Shown here: positions 16,514 through 25,671 of the stretch, in pieces | How positions within the stretch are numbered: position 1 is the stretch's first letter | Layout of the letters: each line of letters opens with the position of its first letter | NCBI RefSeq assembly: GCF_000430725.1 | Contig: NZ_KE387213.1 | Span: forward strand, 107,166 to 171,165 | DNA: 64,000 nt | Direction of reading: 5' to 3' | Source: Azohydromonas australica DSM 1124 | Lineage (GTDB): Bacteria > Pseudomonadota > Gammaproteobacteria > Burkholderiales > Burkholderiaceae_C | The notes under the pieces: model-generated | The model's database searches: none | What the model saw: only the letters and a program-made list of their open reading frames with translations | What the model was told of the DNA's origin: nothing | Program-made: the position numbers and the translations under genes

Positions 16514-18331
16514 TCACTTCGGCAGCGCGAACACATGGATCGCTCCACCCTTGCGCGTGGCCTGCGGCAGGTCGCGCATGGCATTGACGAAGCCCTTGGC
16601 GGCGGTGCTGTCGCGCGGGTCGAGGTTGCCCGAGACGATGGCGCCGGCCCAGCCGCCCACGCCGGAGAGCACGGCGACGTACTGGCGCCCGTCCGGGCCG
16701 AGGAAGCTCACGGGCTGGCCGATGATTCCCGAGGGCGTCTTGTGCTTCCAGAGTTCCTTGCCGCTGCGCGCGTCCACGGCCTTGAACCAGCCGTCCATGG
16801 TTCCGTAGAAGACCACGTCGCCCGCGGTGGCCAGCGCGCCGCTCCACACCGGGAAGCTCTCCTTGATCGTCCACACGGCCTTGCGCGCCACCGGGTCCCA
16901 GGCTTCCACCTCGCCGCGGTGGCCGCCGGGGCCGGGCTTCATCTTCAGGTCCGCGCCCACGTAGGGCGTGCCGGCGATGTAGCTCACGCTGGAGGTGGTG
17001 GCGTCCTGGCACAGGTTCTGGTGCGGGATGTAGAGCAGCCGCGTGCGCGGCGACCAGGCCGAGGGCTGCCAGTCCTTGGCGCCCGGCGAGGAGGGGCAGA
17101 TGTCGCGCACCGGCTTGCCGGCGCGCGGCTCCTTGGACGGCTCGTAGCGCAGCGCGCCGCTCTGGAGGTCCACGCCCAGGCTGGTCGTCACCGCGGCGAA
17201 GGGGTCGGCCGAGAGCACCTGCCCGGTGGCGCGGTCCAGCACGTAGAGGTAGCCGTTGCGGTCCGGGTGCAGCAGCACCTGGCGGGTGCGGCCGCCGATG
17301 GGCAGGTCCAGCAGCACGTTCTCGTTGACGCCGTCGTAGTCGTGCAGGTCGTGCGGGCTCCACTGGTAGAACCACACCGCCTCGCCGCTGTCGGGCCGGC
17401 GCGCGAACACGCCGCTGGTCCAGTGGTTGCTGCCCGGGCGCTGCTCGGGGTTCCAGGGGCCGGGGTTGGCGGTGCCGTAGTAGAGGAGGTCGAGCTGCGG
17501 GTCGTAGGACACCCAGCCCCAGACGTTGCCCCCGCCCTGCTTCCAGGCCTGCCCGGGCCAGCTGTGCTCGCCCAGGTCCGGGCCGCGGTCCTGCGGGTAG
17601 AAGGGCTTGAAGGCGGCACCGATGAGCACATCCTTGTCCGGCCCCGTGCTCCAGGCACGCCAGAGCTCCTTGCCGCTGGCCGCGTCCAGCGCGACGAGCC
17701 AGCCGCGCACGCCGTACTCGCCGCCGGAGTTGCCGATGAGCACCTTGCCGCGCACCACCAGCGGCGCCATGGTGATGGTCTCGCCGCGGCGGATGTCGCC
17801 CAGCTTCGTGCGCCAGAGCTCGCGGCCGGTGGCGGCGTCCACGGCGATGGCCTGTCCGTCCAGCGTGTTGAAGAAGACGCGCCCGGCGTCGAAGGCCGCG
17901 CCGCGGTTGACCACGTCGCAGCAGGCCACGCCCTGCGCGGCGGCGTCCGGATGCGGCCGGTAGCGCCACTTCAGCGGGAAGCCGGGCTGCGCGAGGTCCA
18001 GCGCCAGCAGCTCGTTGGGATAGGGCGTGACGATGAACATCGTCCCGCCCGCGACGATGGGCGCCGCCTCGTGGCCGCGCTCGGCGCCGGTGGCGCGCTC
18101 CAGCACCGGCTGCAGCCGCGCGACGTTGTCCGGCGTGATCTGCGCCAGCGGGCTGAAGCGGGTGTTGGCGTGGTCGCGCGCGGCCATCGGCCAGTCGCCG
18201 GCGGGATCGTGCTCGGCGGGGGCTGCGGGAACGGGAGAGGAGGCGGAGGGAGACGGTGCGGCAGCCAGCGCCTGTGCCCACGCGAGGGGCGCCAGCAGGG
18301 CAAGACACAAGGGCGCGGCTGCGCGAAGCAT
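16514..18331 (-). CDS. PQQ-dependent alcohol dehydrogenase, probably lanthanide-type (XoxF/ExaF-like)
   Basis: 605 aa with an N-terminal signal peptide (to about residue 19-24) and an eight-bladed propeller. Seen: adjacent cysteines C137-C138 that form the ring disulfide, E205 in GGEYGVRG, N289 in GTANPGPWNP, and HDYDG with the catalytic Asp D331 followed two residues later by D333. That second Asp is the marker of lanthanide-dependent enzymes; Ca-dependent MxaF has Ala. No fused heme domain, so electrons must leave to a separate cytochrome c. First confident gene of the minus-strand respiratory operon. Confidence 0.92.
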   Translation of the reverse strand: MLRAAAPLCLALLAPLAWAQALAAAPSPSASSPVPAAPAEHDPAGDWPMAARDHANTRFSPLAQITPDNVARLQPVLERATGAERGHEAAPIVAGGTMFIVTPYPNELLALDLAQPGFPLKWRYRPHPDAAAQGVACCDVVNRGAAFDAGRVFFNTLDGQAIAVDAATGRELWRTKLGDIRRGETITMAPLVVRGKVLIGNSGGEYGVRGWLVALDAASGKELWRAWSTGPDKDVLIGAAFKPFYPQDRGPDLGEHSWPGQAWKQGGGNVWGWVSYDPQLDLLYYGTANPGPWNPEQRPGSNHWTSGVFARRPDSGEAVWFYQWSPHDLHDYDGVNENVLLDLPIGGRTRQVLLHPDRNGYLYVLDRATGQVLSADPFAAVTTSLGVDLQSGALRYEPSKEPRAGKPVRDICPSSPGAKDWQPSAWSPRTRLLYIPHQNLCQDATTSSVSYIAGTPYVGADLKMKPGPGGHRGEVEAWDPVARKAVWTIKESFPVWSGALATAGDVVFYGTMDGWFKAVDARSGKELWKHKTPSGIIGQPVSFLGPDGRQYVAVLSGVGGWAGAIVSGNLDPRDSTAAKGFVNAMRDLPQATRKGGAIHVFALPK

Positions 18332-18455
18332 GGGTCTCCTGTTATGGCCCGAAGGGGGCGCTGGTTCTGGAGACGCTTCGGCAACCCCCGTGCCGCGAGA
18401 GGCCCGGGGTGATGACGGGGGATCAGGGGAAAGCGGGCAGGGGCGCGTCTGCGCC

Positions 18456-18638
18456 TCAGCGCGCCCGGCGCGCGCGCCAGCGGCCGAGCAGCTGCCGCAC
18501 CAGCGGGGCGGTGCACATCATTCCGGCGGAGGCGCCCAGGGCCATGGGCCACATGGAGGCGAAGGTGTCCATGCCCCAGGCGCCCAGGAGGATGGCGCCC
18601 TGGCCAAGGAAATAGGTCTGCAGCGGGGTGGTCTTCAT
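18456..18638 (-). CDS. small membrane protein, 60 aa, unknown
   Basis: ATG at 18638 opens a 60-aa frame with two hydrophobic stretches (about residues 8-26 and 29-46; QTYFLGQGAILLGAWGMD) and a basic tail RQLLGRWRARRAR. It lies 124 bp upstream of the PQQ dehydrogenase on the same strand and could be the first gene of that operon. No ribosome-binding site is obvious and no family is recognised, so this is a moderate-confidence call. Confidence 0.45.
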   Translation of the reverse strand: MKTTPLQTYFLGQGAILLGAWGMDTFASMWPMALGASAGMMCTAPLVRQLLGRWRARRAR

Positions 18639-18880
18639 GGCGTCGGCGTGGGTCGGTAAAACTGAAAAACCCACGCGGCGCGCGGACTTGGCGTGATCTT
18701 CGGCTGCCATGGCGCCGTGCTTGAGGCCCCAGCGCCACAGCGCCATGCACTCCGTCACGCCGGTGCCCGCCGCGTGCGGTCCGGGACGGGCAAGCCGTGC
18801 CTGGGCGCGCGGCTTGCTGATTGGTAGGCGTCGGCGCCGCATCGGGCGGCGCCTCCTTCCCAACACCAGGAGTGCACACC

Positions 18881-19411
18881 ATGGCAGACACCCCGTACGT
18901 CACCGGCCTGTTCCGCGACCGTGACAGCGCCGAGCGCGCCTACCAGTCGCTTTCCGACCGCGGCTACACCAAGGACGACCTCAACCTGGTGATGTCCGAC
19001 GAGACGCGCAAGCGCCACTTCGGCAATGACAAGGCCATCGGCACGCAGACCGAGCTGGGCAACAAGGCGGCCGAGGGCGCGGGCATCGGCGGCGCCATCG
19101 GCGGCACGATTGGCGCCATTGCCGCAGCCGTGGCGGCGGTGGGCACCTCGATCGCCATTCCGGGCCTGGGCCTGGTGGTCGCGGGCCCGATCGCCGCGGC
19201 GCTGGCCGGTGCCGGCGCGGGCGCGGCCAGCGGCGGCCTCATCGGCGCGCTCATCGGCTGGGGCATCCCGGAAGAGCGCGTGAAGCACTACGAGGAAGGC
19301 ATCAAGCAGGGCGGCATCCTCATGGGCGTCAAGCCCCGCTCGGCCGAGGACGCCGCGCACTTCGAGAGCACCTGGAAGGCCGCCAACGGCGAGCACGTGT
19401 ACTACCGCTGA
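18881..19411 (+). CDS. general-stress (YflT-like) glycine-zipper protein
   Basis: 176 aa. Residues 5-45 (YVTGLFRDRDSAERAYQSL) match the general stress protein 17M/YflT-like ferredoxin-like domain. Residues about 65-130 are an Ala/Gly-rich, strongly hydrophobic glycine-zipper with repeated GAxxG spacing, which may insert in a membrane. ATG at 18881 is preceded by CAGGAG. It forms a single-gene transcript ending at the terminator at 19461. Function is not established beyond the stress association of the family. Confidence 0.75.
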   Translation: MADTPYVTGLFRDRDSAERAYQSLSDRGYTKDDLNLVMSDETRKRHFGNDKAIGTQTELGNKAAEGAGIGGAIGGTIGAIAAAVAAVGTSIAIPGLGLVVAGPIAAALAGAGAGAASGGLIGALIGWGIPEERVKHYEEGIKQGGILMGVKPRSAEDAAHFESTWKAANGEHVYYR

Positions 19412-19459
19412 CGGTGGATGGATGAGGCGGCGGCCCGCGCGGGCTGCCGCCCAAAACGG

Positions 19460-19486
19460 AAACGGCGGCCCGAGGGCCGCCGTTTT
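19460..19486 (+). terminator. rho-independent terminator after the stress protein gene
   Basis: An ACGGCGGCC/GGCCGCCGT stem with a short CGAG loop ends in TTTTT. In reverse it has an A-rich start, so it may also serve the DUF445 gene on the minus strand. Confidence 0.85.
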
Positions 19487-19504
19487 TCCATTCCCGCGCG
19501 CTGC

Positions 19505-20803
19505 TCAACCGCCCAGCGCCACCGTCACCGTGTGGATCAGCAGCCCGATGAGCCCGCCCACGAGCGTGCCGTTGATGCGCACGAATTGCAGGTCGCGGCC
19601 GATGTTGCGCTCCAGCTCGACGGTGAGCTCCTCGGTGGGCCAGGCGTCCACGCGCGCCGTGATGTAACCGCGGATGTCCTCGCGGTAGCGCTCGATCCAC
19701 TGCGGCGCGGCCTGCATCAGCTGCGCGTTGATCCACTCGCGCATGGCCGCGTCCTCCTGCAGCCGCCGTCCCAGCCCGCGTGCGCCCTCGGCCACGCGCG
19801 CATGCAGCGTGGACTCCGAGCGCTGCAGGTCCGCCTGCAGCCATGCCAGCAGCTGGTCCCACAGCCCGTGCAGGTACTGCGCAAGGGCCGGGTGCGCCAG
19901 CCACTCCGACTGCAGCTCGCGCCCGCGCTGGCGCAGCGCCGGGTCGTCGCGCAGCCGCTCGATGCTGTGGGCCATGAAGTCGTCGAAGCGCAGCCGCAGC
20001 GGGTGATCGGGGTCCTCGCCCATCTCGCCGATGAGGTTGCCCAGCCCCGAGACCAGCTTGCGCGTGGCGATGCGCCCGGCCACCGCGTCCAGCCCCACCA
20101 GGCGCAGCACCTTCAGCTCCGAGGCCACGACCTCGGCCACCTTCTCCTGGATCGACTCCTCCTCCAGCAGCGCCGCGAGCTGGCGCAGCAGCTCGTCCAG
20201 CAGCGCCTGGTGGCGGCGGTCGGCCGTCAGCAGCGCCAGCACCTCGCCGGCCAGGGACGAGACGTCGATCTGCCCCAGCTTGGACAGCACCGTGCTGCGC
20301 AGGAAGTGGCGCACGCGCTCGTCGTCCAGCGTGGACAGCAGGTAGCGCGCGGCCGATGCCAGGTGCTGCGCCAGCTGCTGCGCGTGGCGCTCGTCAGCCA
20401 GCCAGCCGGCCAGCCGGCCCGCGGCGTCGAACTCGCGCACCTTGGCCAGCACCTGGGGCGTGCCCAGGAAGTTGTTGCAGATGAAGTTGGCCAGGTTGCG
20501 GCCGATGCGCGCCTTGTTGGTGGGGATGATGGCGGTGTGCGGGATGCGCAGCCCCAGCGGATGCCGGAACAGCGCCACCACCGCGAACCAGTCCGCCACC
20601 GCGCCCACCATCGCCGCCTCGGCGAAGGCCGCGAGGTAGTGCCAGCCCGGGTGGCTCTGCCCCAGCACGGTGGCCAGCGCGTACAGCAGCGCGGCGCCCA
20701 CCAGCAGGCCCAGGGCGATGCGCTTCATGCGCACCAGTGCCGCCTCGCGCTCGGCGGAGGCGGGATCCAGGGTGAATGTGGCTTTGTTCACGAGGTCGAT
20801 CAT
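19505..20803 (-). CDS. DUF445 family inner-membrane protein
   Basis: 432 aa. An N-terminal helix (about residues 28-48), then the family hallmark AAMVGAVADWFAVVALFRHPLG (about 63-84) and IPHTAIIPTNKARIGRNLANFI. The central part is long amphipathic, possibly coiled-coil helices, and the C-terminus ends in a second membrane helix (GTLVGGLIGLLIHTVTVAL). DUF445/YheB-type proteins are widespread with no proven function. ATG at 20803 fits the family; the frame extends further upstream without homology. Confidence 0.85.
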   Translation of the reverse strand: MIDLVNKATFTLDPASAEREAALVRMKRIALGLLVGAALLYALATVLGQSHPGWHYLAAFAEAAMVGAVADWFAVVALFRHPLGLRIPHTAIIPTNKARIGRNLANFICNNFLGTPQVLAKVREFDAAGRLAGWLADERHAQQLAQHLASAARYLLSTLDDERVRHFLRSTVLSKLGQIDVSSLAGEVLALLTADRRHQALLDELLRQLAALLEEESIQEKVAEVVASELKVLRLVGLDAVAGRIATRKLVSGLGNLIGEMGEDPDHPLRLRFDDFMAHSIERLRDDPALRQRGRELQSEWLAHPALAQYLHGLWDQLLAWLQADLQRSESTLHARVAEGARGLGRRLQEDAAMREWINAQLMQAAPQWIERYREDIRGYITARVDAWPTEELTVELERNIGRDLQFVRINGTLVGGLIGLLIHTVTVALGG

Positions 20804-20956
20804 GCACGGCGCTCCCGCGGCCCGTGGAAGCGCCGAACTGCCCGCGCCCGGTGGCCCTTTTCCAGCCATGGGCCCAGGCCGGGCGGCCTCATGCTTGAAC
20901 CCAGGCCGGCGCTTTCCGGCCATGCCGTTTTCGTAGTACCCGCAGTGCCCACCGCC

Positions 20957-21289
20957 ATGAAGCAGCTCCCGATCGATGTCACCAAGTCCCTGTACGACAG
21001 CGACAGCTACCGCCACACGCTGGTGACGGCCACGCCGGTGCAGATCGTCACGCTGCTGGAAGGCTTCTACTGGCTGTGGGATCGGGTCACCGGCGTCTGC
21101 CTGCTCGAAGGCATGGGCCATGCCCGGCTGAGCAACCACGTGCCCGCGGGCGACGACGCCCAGGCGCGGCGCAACCCGGTGGCCGAGACGCGCGCCTTCC
21201 TCACCGCGCAGTCGCTGATCCGCAGCGTCGCCAGCGGCCGGCGCGACATCGACGACTCGCCGGCCGGGCCGCACGACGTGGCGCACTGA
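20957..21289 (+). CDS. conserved hypothetical protein, 110 aa
   Basis: A soluble protein starting MKQLPIDVTKSLYDSDSYRH at an ATG that gives good codon usage. A central LLEGFYWLWDRVTGVCLLEGM segment is amphipathic and aromatic-rich, and the C-terminus is polar. I do not recognise a family. It is 58 bp upstream of the YihY gene on the same strand and may be cotranscribed with it. Confidence 0.6.
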   Translation: MKQLPIDVTKSLYDSDSYRHTLVTATPVQIVTLLEGFYWLWDRVTGVCLLEGMGHARLSNHVPAGDDAQARRNPVAETRAFLTAQSLIRSVASGRRDIDDSPAGPHDVAH

Positions 21290-21347
21290 AGCGGCACCCC
21301 AGCGCGCGCCCGGGGAGCCCGGGCCCGCTCCGTGCTCCAGGCGGCGC

Positions 21348-22238
21348 ATGTCGCGTGCCGCCGCCGAGGTCCTGCAGCACCCGGGCCGCTTCCTGGTCCA
21401 GTGCCTGCGCGCCTTCAAGAAGAACCAGGGCCTGCTGCTGGCGGGCGCCCTCGCCTACTACGCGCTGCTGTCGCTGGTGCCGCTGCTGATCCTGTGCGTG
21501 ATCGCGCTGTCGCACCTGGTGGACCCGCGCGAGCTGCTGGGCACGCTCACGCGCTACCTGGCGTGGCTGCTGCCGGGGCAGTCCGGGCCCTTGGTCGCCG
21601 AGCTCGACACCTTCCTGCGCAACCGCGACGCGGTCAGCCTGTTCCTGGTGGCGACGATGCTGTTCTTCAGCTCGCTCGCCTTCACGGTGCTGGAGAACGC
21701 GATGTCGGTGATCTTCTTCCACCGCGTCGCCATCCGGCGACGGCACTTCCTGGCCTCGGCGCTGCTGCCCTACGCCTGCATCCTGGCGCTGGGCTTCGGG
21801 CTGCTGCTGATCACGTTGGTGGCCGGCGCGCTGCAGGCGCTGGGCAACGACACGCTGCGGCTGCTGGGCCACAGCTGGTCGCTGGACCGCCTCTCCGCCG
21901 TGCTGCTGTACCTGCTGGGCTTCTCGGGCGAGGTGCTGGTGCTCAGCGCCATCTACATGGTCATGCCGGTGGGGCGGCTGTCGTGGCGGCACGCGCTCAT
22001 CGGCGGCGTCACGGCCGCGGTGTGCTGGGAGATCAGCCGCCACGTGCTGGTGTGGTACTTCGCCTCGCTGTCCAAGGTGAACCTGGTGTACGGGTCGCTG
22101 GCCACCGCCATCGTGGTGCTGCTGAGCCTGGAGATCGCCGCCACGGTGCTGCTCTTCGGCGCCCAGGTCATCTCCAGCTACGAGCAGCTGCTGCGCGGGG
22201 GGAAGGCGACGCCGCCGGGGTTGAGGACGGAGGCTTGA
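21348..22238 (+). CDS. YihY/UPF0761 family inner-membrane protein
   Basis: 296 aa with about six helices. The family start LAGALAYYALLSLVPLL (about residues 32-48) and the later central helices with GEVLVLSAIYMVMPVGRLSWRHALIGG (about 202-228) and VYGSLATAIVVLL are typical. Once called ribonuclease BN; that activity belongs to another protein, so the function is unknown. ATG at 21348 is plausible; a GTG or TTG slightly upstream cannot be ruled out. Confidence 0.88.
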   Translation: MSRAAAEVLQHPGRFLVQCLRAFKKNQGLLLAGALAYYALLSLVPLLILCVIALSHLVDPRELLGTLTRYLAWLLPGQSGPLVAELDTFLRNRDAVSLFLVATMLFFSSLAFTVLENAMSVIFFHRVAIRRRHFLASALLPYACILALGFGLLLITLVAGALQALGNDTLRLLGHSWSLDRLSAVLLYLLGFSGEVLVLSAIYMVMPVGRLSWRHALIGGVTAAVCWEISRHVLVWYFASLSKVNLVYGSLATAIVVLLSLEIAATVLLFGAQVISSYEQLLRGGKATPPGLRTEA

Positions 22239-22269
22239 GCGGCCACGGGCCGCGCTCCGGAGCCCGTGC

Positions 22270-22695
22270 TCAGCGCGGGCCTTCGGCCGAGGGTGGCGAC
22301 AGGCCCTGGGGCTGCAGCATCACATCGGGTTCGACGTATTCCACGTCGGCATCGGCGGCGCGCAGTGCCTCGCCGATGCGCTCCAGCTGCGCCGCCGGCA
22401 AGCGGCGGTCGAGCTTGAGCACGAAGGACCCGTCGGCCAGGGGCCGCGCCTGCAGCAGCCGTACCTCGTGGCGCCGCAGCACCGCCTCGGTGCGCTGCCG
22501 CACGACCCGTGGCAGCACCGCAGCGCCGGCGGCGCTGCGGTAACGGACGATCAGTTGGTCGGACTGCGCTTGGGCCACCGCCCCCGCGTCGAGGACGGCG
22601 GCCGCCGCCGGTGCCGACGCCAGGGCGACGAGGACGGCGGCCGCCAGGGCTGGCAGGAACGCCAGGGCTTCGCCCAGGATGGCTTTCGCTCTCAT
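22270..22695 (-). CDS. free-standing S8 protease propeptide/inhibitor I9-like protein
   Basis: 141 aa: a hydrophobic signal-like N-terminus (about residues 8-34) followed only by the propeptide module of the S8 proteases next door. QLIVRYRSA (about 47-55), an LxLDRRLP strand and ADVEYVEPDVMLQPQ (near 116-130) align with the same segments of the three proteases; the frame then stops within ten residues, where the proteases continue into the catalytic domain. It begins 22 nt after the stop of the protease gene at 22718, so the two are probably cotranscribed. It may act in trans as folding chaperone or inhibitor, or be a truncated paralogue. The start is ATG 22695. Confidence 0.75.
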   Translation of the reverse strand: MRAKAILGEALAFLPALAAAVLVALASAPAAAAVLDAGAVAQAQSDQLIVRYRSAAGAAVLPRVVRQRTEAVLRRHEVRLLQARPLADGSFVLKLDRRLPAAQLERIGEALRAADADVEYVEPDVMLQPQGLSPPSAEGPR

Positions 22696-22717
22696 GCCCA
22701 GACTGACCGCCGCGCCA

Positions 22718-24514
22718 TCAGTACATGCCGACGGACAGCGCATACGGGGCGGTTGCCCCGTACTTGCCGTCGGCGCGACGCACCTGCAGCACCAGGAACT
22801 TGCTGAGGTTGCCGGTGTTGGTGTAGGTGAGCTCCTCCGGCACGCCCAAGCCGTTCAGCATGCTGCTGGCCAACAGCGTGCCGTTGCGGGTGAAGAGCTT
22901 GAGGCTGTAGTCGGACGCGGCACCGGTCGTCAGTTTGGCTTGCAGCCGCGCGCCGACGGGAATCTGCACGCGGAAGTGGTCCTTGTCACCGACGACGGCG
23001 ATGGTGCCGCTCACATCGGCCGGCAGCGCGGGCACCCGCTGGGCCGTGGTGAAGGTGTTGTTGCCCTCCTGCTCCGCCAGGGTGAGGATCGCCGGCAGGC
23101 CCGCGGCATCTACCGCGGCGTTGGCGTCCAGCAGGCCCGTGCCGCATTGGTCGCACGCGCCCGGGAAAGCCCGCGCGGAACTCTTGAGCCGATCTTCCAC
23201 CTCGTCCGGTGTGAGCGAGGGGTTGCGCGAGAGCATCAGCGCCGCCACGGCCGAGACATGCGGCGCGGCCATCGAGGTGCCGGCCTTGAAGACATACCCA
23301 TCATCGCCCGGCACGGTCGCGCCGAGGTTGTACGTGGACGGGATGCCCACGTACATGCCGTTTTCACCGCCTGGCGCGGCCAGGTCCACCCGGTTGCCGT
23401 AGTTGGAGTAGCTCGCCCGCGCTGCGAAGTGGTTGGTTGCCGCCACCGTCACCACGCCCTGGCAGTTGGCCGGCGAGAAACTGGCTGCATCCATGCTCTT
23501 GTTGCCAGCAGCCACCACCACCACCGCGCCGTTGGCACGTGCGGTGTTGATCGCGTTCTGCGTCGTGCGGGCGCACTTGCTCAGGCCGCCCAGCGACAGG
23601 TTGATGACACGGGCCGGTGTCGGCGTGGACGGAACGTTTTTCACCTTGGCGCCGGAGGCCCACACGATGGCGTCGGCGATGTCGGAGTCGAATCCGCCGC
23701 AGCGTCCCAGCACGCGCGCGGGCAGCACCCGTGCGCCATAGGCCACGCCCGCGACACCGTTGGCGTTGTTGGTGAGCGCGGCGACGGTGCCGGCCACGTG
23801 CGTGCCGTGCCAGGAGCTCGAAACGGCGGGCCGAGCGGGGTCGTCGCAGGCACCGGCCACGGTCCAGTCACCGGGGTCGTAGGGATCCGAGTCACGGCCG
23901 TCGCCGTCGTTGGACACCGTCGCATTGCCGATGAAGTCGTAGCCCGGCAGCAGGTTGGCCGCCAGGTCCGCGTGCGGGCGCACGCCGGTGTCAATGACCG
24001 CCACCACCACACCGGCGCCGATGGACTTGTCCCAGGCCGCTGGCGCGTTGATGCCGCTGACGGGGTCAAACAGATCCCACTGATACTTCAAGAGCGGGTC
24101 GTTGGGCACGGCCTGCGGCTGCAGCAGCACATCGGGCTCGGCGTACTCGATGTCGGCGTTGCCGTTGCTCAGCGCGTCGACGAGTTGCTGCACCTCCGCC
24201 ACGGACAGCCAGCGATCGAGCCTGTACACGTGCGCCCCATTGGTCAGGCGGCGCAGGTGCGACAGCACCGTGCCCCGCGAGGTCGCTGTGGCCGTGGCCA
24301 TGGCCTGAGTAGACGTTGAGGGCACGTCGAGATCGACGGCGCTGCGGTACTTGATGACCAGGCGATTGGTGGTGAGGCTCGCCTGCAGCGGGGTCGAGTT
24401 GGCGGCGGCGGTCATCACCGTCTGGGCCGTAGCCGCAGGCACTGCATGCAGCGCCACGCAGGCAGCGGCGGCCCACGCCAGGCGCTTGGCCGGCGTCTTG
24501 AATCCAATGGACAT
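22718..24514 (-). CDS. secreted subtilisin-like serine protease (S8), paralogue 1
   Basis: 598 aa: signal peptide (to about residue 30), I9 propeptide (about 50-134), S8 catalytic domain with the triad D175 (AVIDTGV), H236 (HGTHVAGT) and S414 (GTSMAAPH), then a C-terminal beta-rich domain of the PPC type (about 485-598). Cysteines C223, C272, C314 and C351 fit disulfides of an extracellular enzyme. ATG at 24514 follows GGGAG. It shares layout with the proteases at 25672 and 27763 but is more divergent. Likely exported through Sec and a type II system; extracellular protein breakdown is the inferred role. Confidence 0.93.
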   Translation of the reverse strand: MSIGFKTPAKRLAWAAAACVALHAVPAATAQTVMTAAANSTPLQASLTTNRLVIKYRSAVDLDVPSTSTQAMATATATSRGTVLSHLRRLTNGAHVYRLDRWLSVAEVQQLVDALSNGNADIEYAEPDVLLQPQAVPNDPLLKYQWDLFDPVSGINAPAAWDKSIGAGVVVAVIDTGVRPHADLAANLLPGYDFIGNATVSNDGDGRDSDPYDPGDWTVAGACDDPARPAVSSSWHGTHVAGTVAALTNNANGVAGVAYGARVLPARVLGRCGGFDSDIADAIVWASGAKVKNVPSTPTPARVINLSLGGLSKCARTTQNAINTARANGAVVVVAAGNKSMDAASFSPANCQGVVTVAATNHFAARASYSNYGNRVDLAAPGGENGMYVGIPSTYNLGATVPGDDGYVFKAGTSMAAPHVSAVAALMLSRNPSLTPDEVEDRLKSSARAFPGACDQCGTGLLDANAAVDAAGLPAILTLAEQEGNNTFTTAQRVPALPADVSGTIAVVGDKDHFRVQIPVGARLQAKLTTGAASDYSLKLFTRNGTLLASSMLNGLGVPEELTYTNTGNLSKFLVLQVRRADGKYGATAPYALSVGMY

Positions 24515-24676
24515 GAAAACTCCCGTTCTTTTTTGGAATCGGCTGCGCACGGGCCCGGAAGCCCTTGCCTCAGCCAGTGCTCATTTCGGCATGGCGGGTA
24601 CCGTCTTGAACAAAAAGAACGGAAGTGCGAGCAACTTGCCAGGCACCCTTCCCGAGCGGGAATCGGACGGCCGCCG

Positions 24677-25006
24677 CTACGCGTCCGGGCCGGGGGCCTG
24701 CGGCAAATGCGGGCACTCCCACCCCAGCAGCTCCGACAGCCGCGTGACCACCCAGCGCGCCTCGGCGGGGCTGAAGCCGGAGTCGGGGTCGGCCAGGCCG
24801 GCGTGGTAGCGCAGCAGCAGGTCCACCTCGGAGCCGTGCGCGTGGATGCTGCGCCCGCGCGCGTGTTCTTCGAGCTGCTGCGCCAGGTCCTCGCACAGCT
24901 CGTAGCGCGCGCGTATGTCGGCCAGCGGCGCCGTCAGGCGCTGGCGCGCGTCGCGGTACAGCGCCAGGAAGGAATCGGGCAGGTAGATCTGGTTCTCGTC
25001 GCTCAT
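24677..25006 (-). CDS. conserved hypothetical protein (Burkholderiales), 109 aa
   Basis: Starts [20 protein letters not shown] and contains [17 protein letters not shown] (about residues 34-50), a pattern I know from small Burkholderiales proteins often loosely named ATPase with chaperone activity; no nucleotide-binding motif is present. All-helical and acidic with a Trp-containing C-terminus. It sits between protease 1 and creA and is transcribed away from creA. Confidence 0.7.
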   Translation of the reverse strand: MSDENQIYLPDSFLALYRDARQRLTAPLADIRARYELCEDLAQQLEEHARGRSIHAHGSEVDLLLRYHAGLADPDSGFSPAEARWVVTRLSELLGWECPHLPQAPGPDA

Positions 25007-25175
25007 GGAGGGCTCCCTCGCGCTGCCGCGCCGTGGCCCGAGGCTCGGGCCCGTGCGGCGGCGCTCATGGCGCGCCTTGTACCCCAAGCCGGAGCCCTCC
25101 CCGGCGCTGGTGACAATGGGTTCAGCAGCCGCCCGCGCGGCCCCTCTTCCCCTTCACAAACCCTGGGAGCACCCC

Positions 25176-25658
25176 ATGAAAGCCCGACGCCTGCTGACGA
25201 CGATCCCGCTGCTGCTGGCCGCCGCCACGGTGGCCCGCGCCGAAACCATCGGCGAGGTGGACACCGTGTTCAAGCTCATCGGCCCGGACCACAAGATCGT
25301 GGTCGAGGCCTACGACGATCCGAAGGTGCAGGGCGTGACCTGCTACGTCTCGCGCGCCAAGACCGGCGGCATCAAGGGCGCCATCGGCATCGCCGAGGAC
25401 AAGTCCGACGCCTCCATCGCCTGCCGCCAGGTCGGCCCCATCAGCTTCCCGCAGGGCCGGCCGATGGCGAAACAGGAGGAGATGTTCAGCGAGCGCATCT
25501 CGCTGGTGTTCAAGCGGCTGCGCGTGGTGCGCATGGTGGACCCCAAGCGCAACGCGCTAGTCTATCTCACCTACTCCGAGCGGCTCATCGAGGGCTCGCC
25601 GCAGAACAGCGTCACCGTGGTGCCGGTGGCCGCCGGCACGCCCATTCCGGTGAAGTGA
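25176..25658 (+). CDS. creA: CreA family periplasmic protein
   Basis: 160 aa with a signal peptide (residues 1-22, ending ARA). The mature part begins [27 protein letters not shown] and has [15 protein letters not shown] with a conserved Cys, characteristic of CreA. Length is typical (about 157 in E. coli). Function unknown; in E. coli it neighbours the creBCD genes, but not here. ATG at 25176 is preceded by GGGAG. It converges on protease 2 with only 13 bp between. Confidence 0.92.
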   Translation: MKARRLLTTIPLLLAAATVARAETIGEVDTVFKLIGPDHKIVVEAYDDPKVQGVTCYVSRAKTGGIKGAIGIAEDKSDASIACRQVGPISFPQGRPMAKQEEMFSERISLVFKRLRVVRMVDPKRNALVYLTYSERLIEGSPQNSVTVVPVAAGTPIPVK

Positions 25659-25671
25659 GCGCCTTGCGCCC

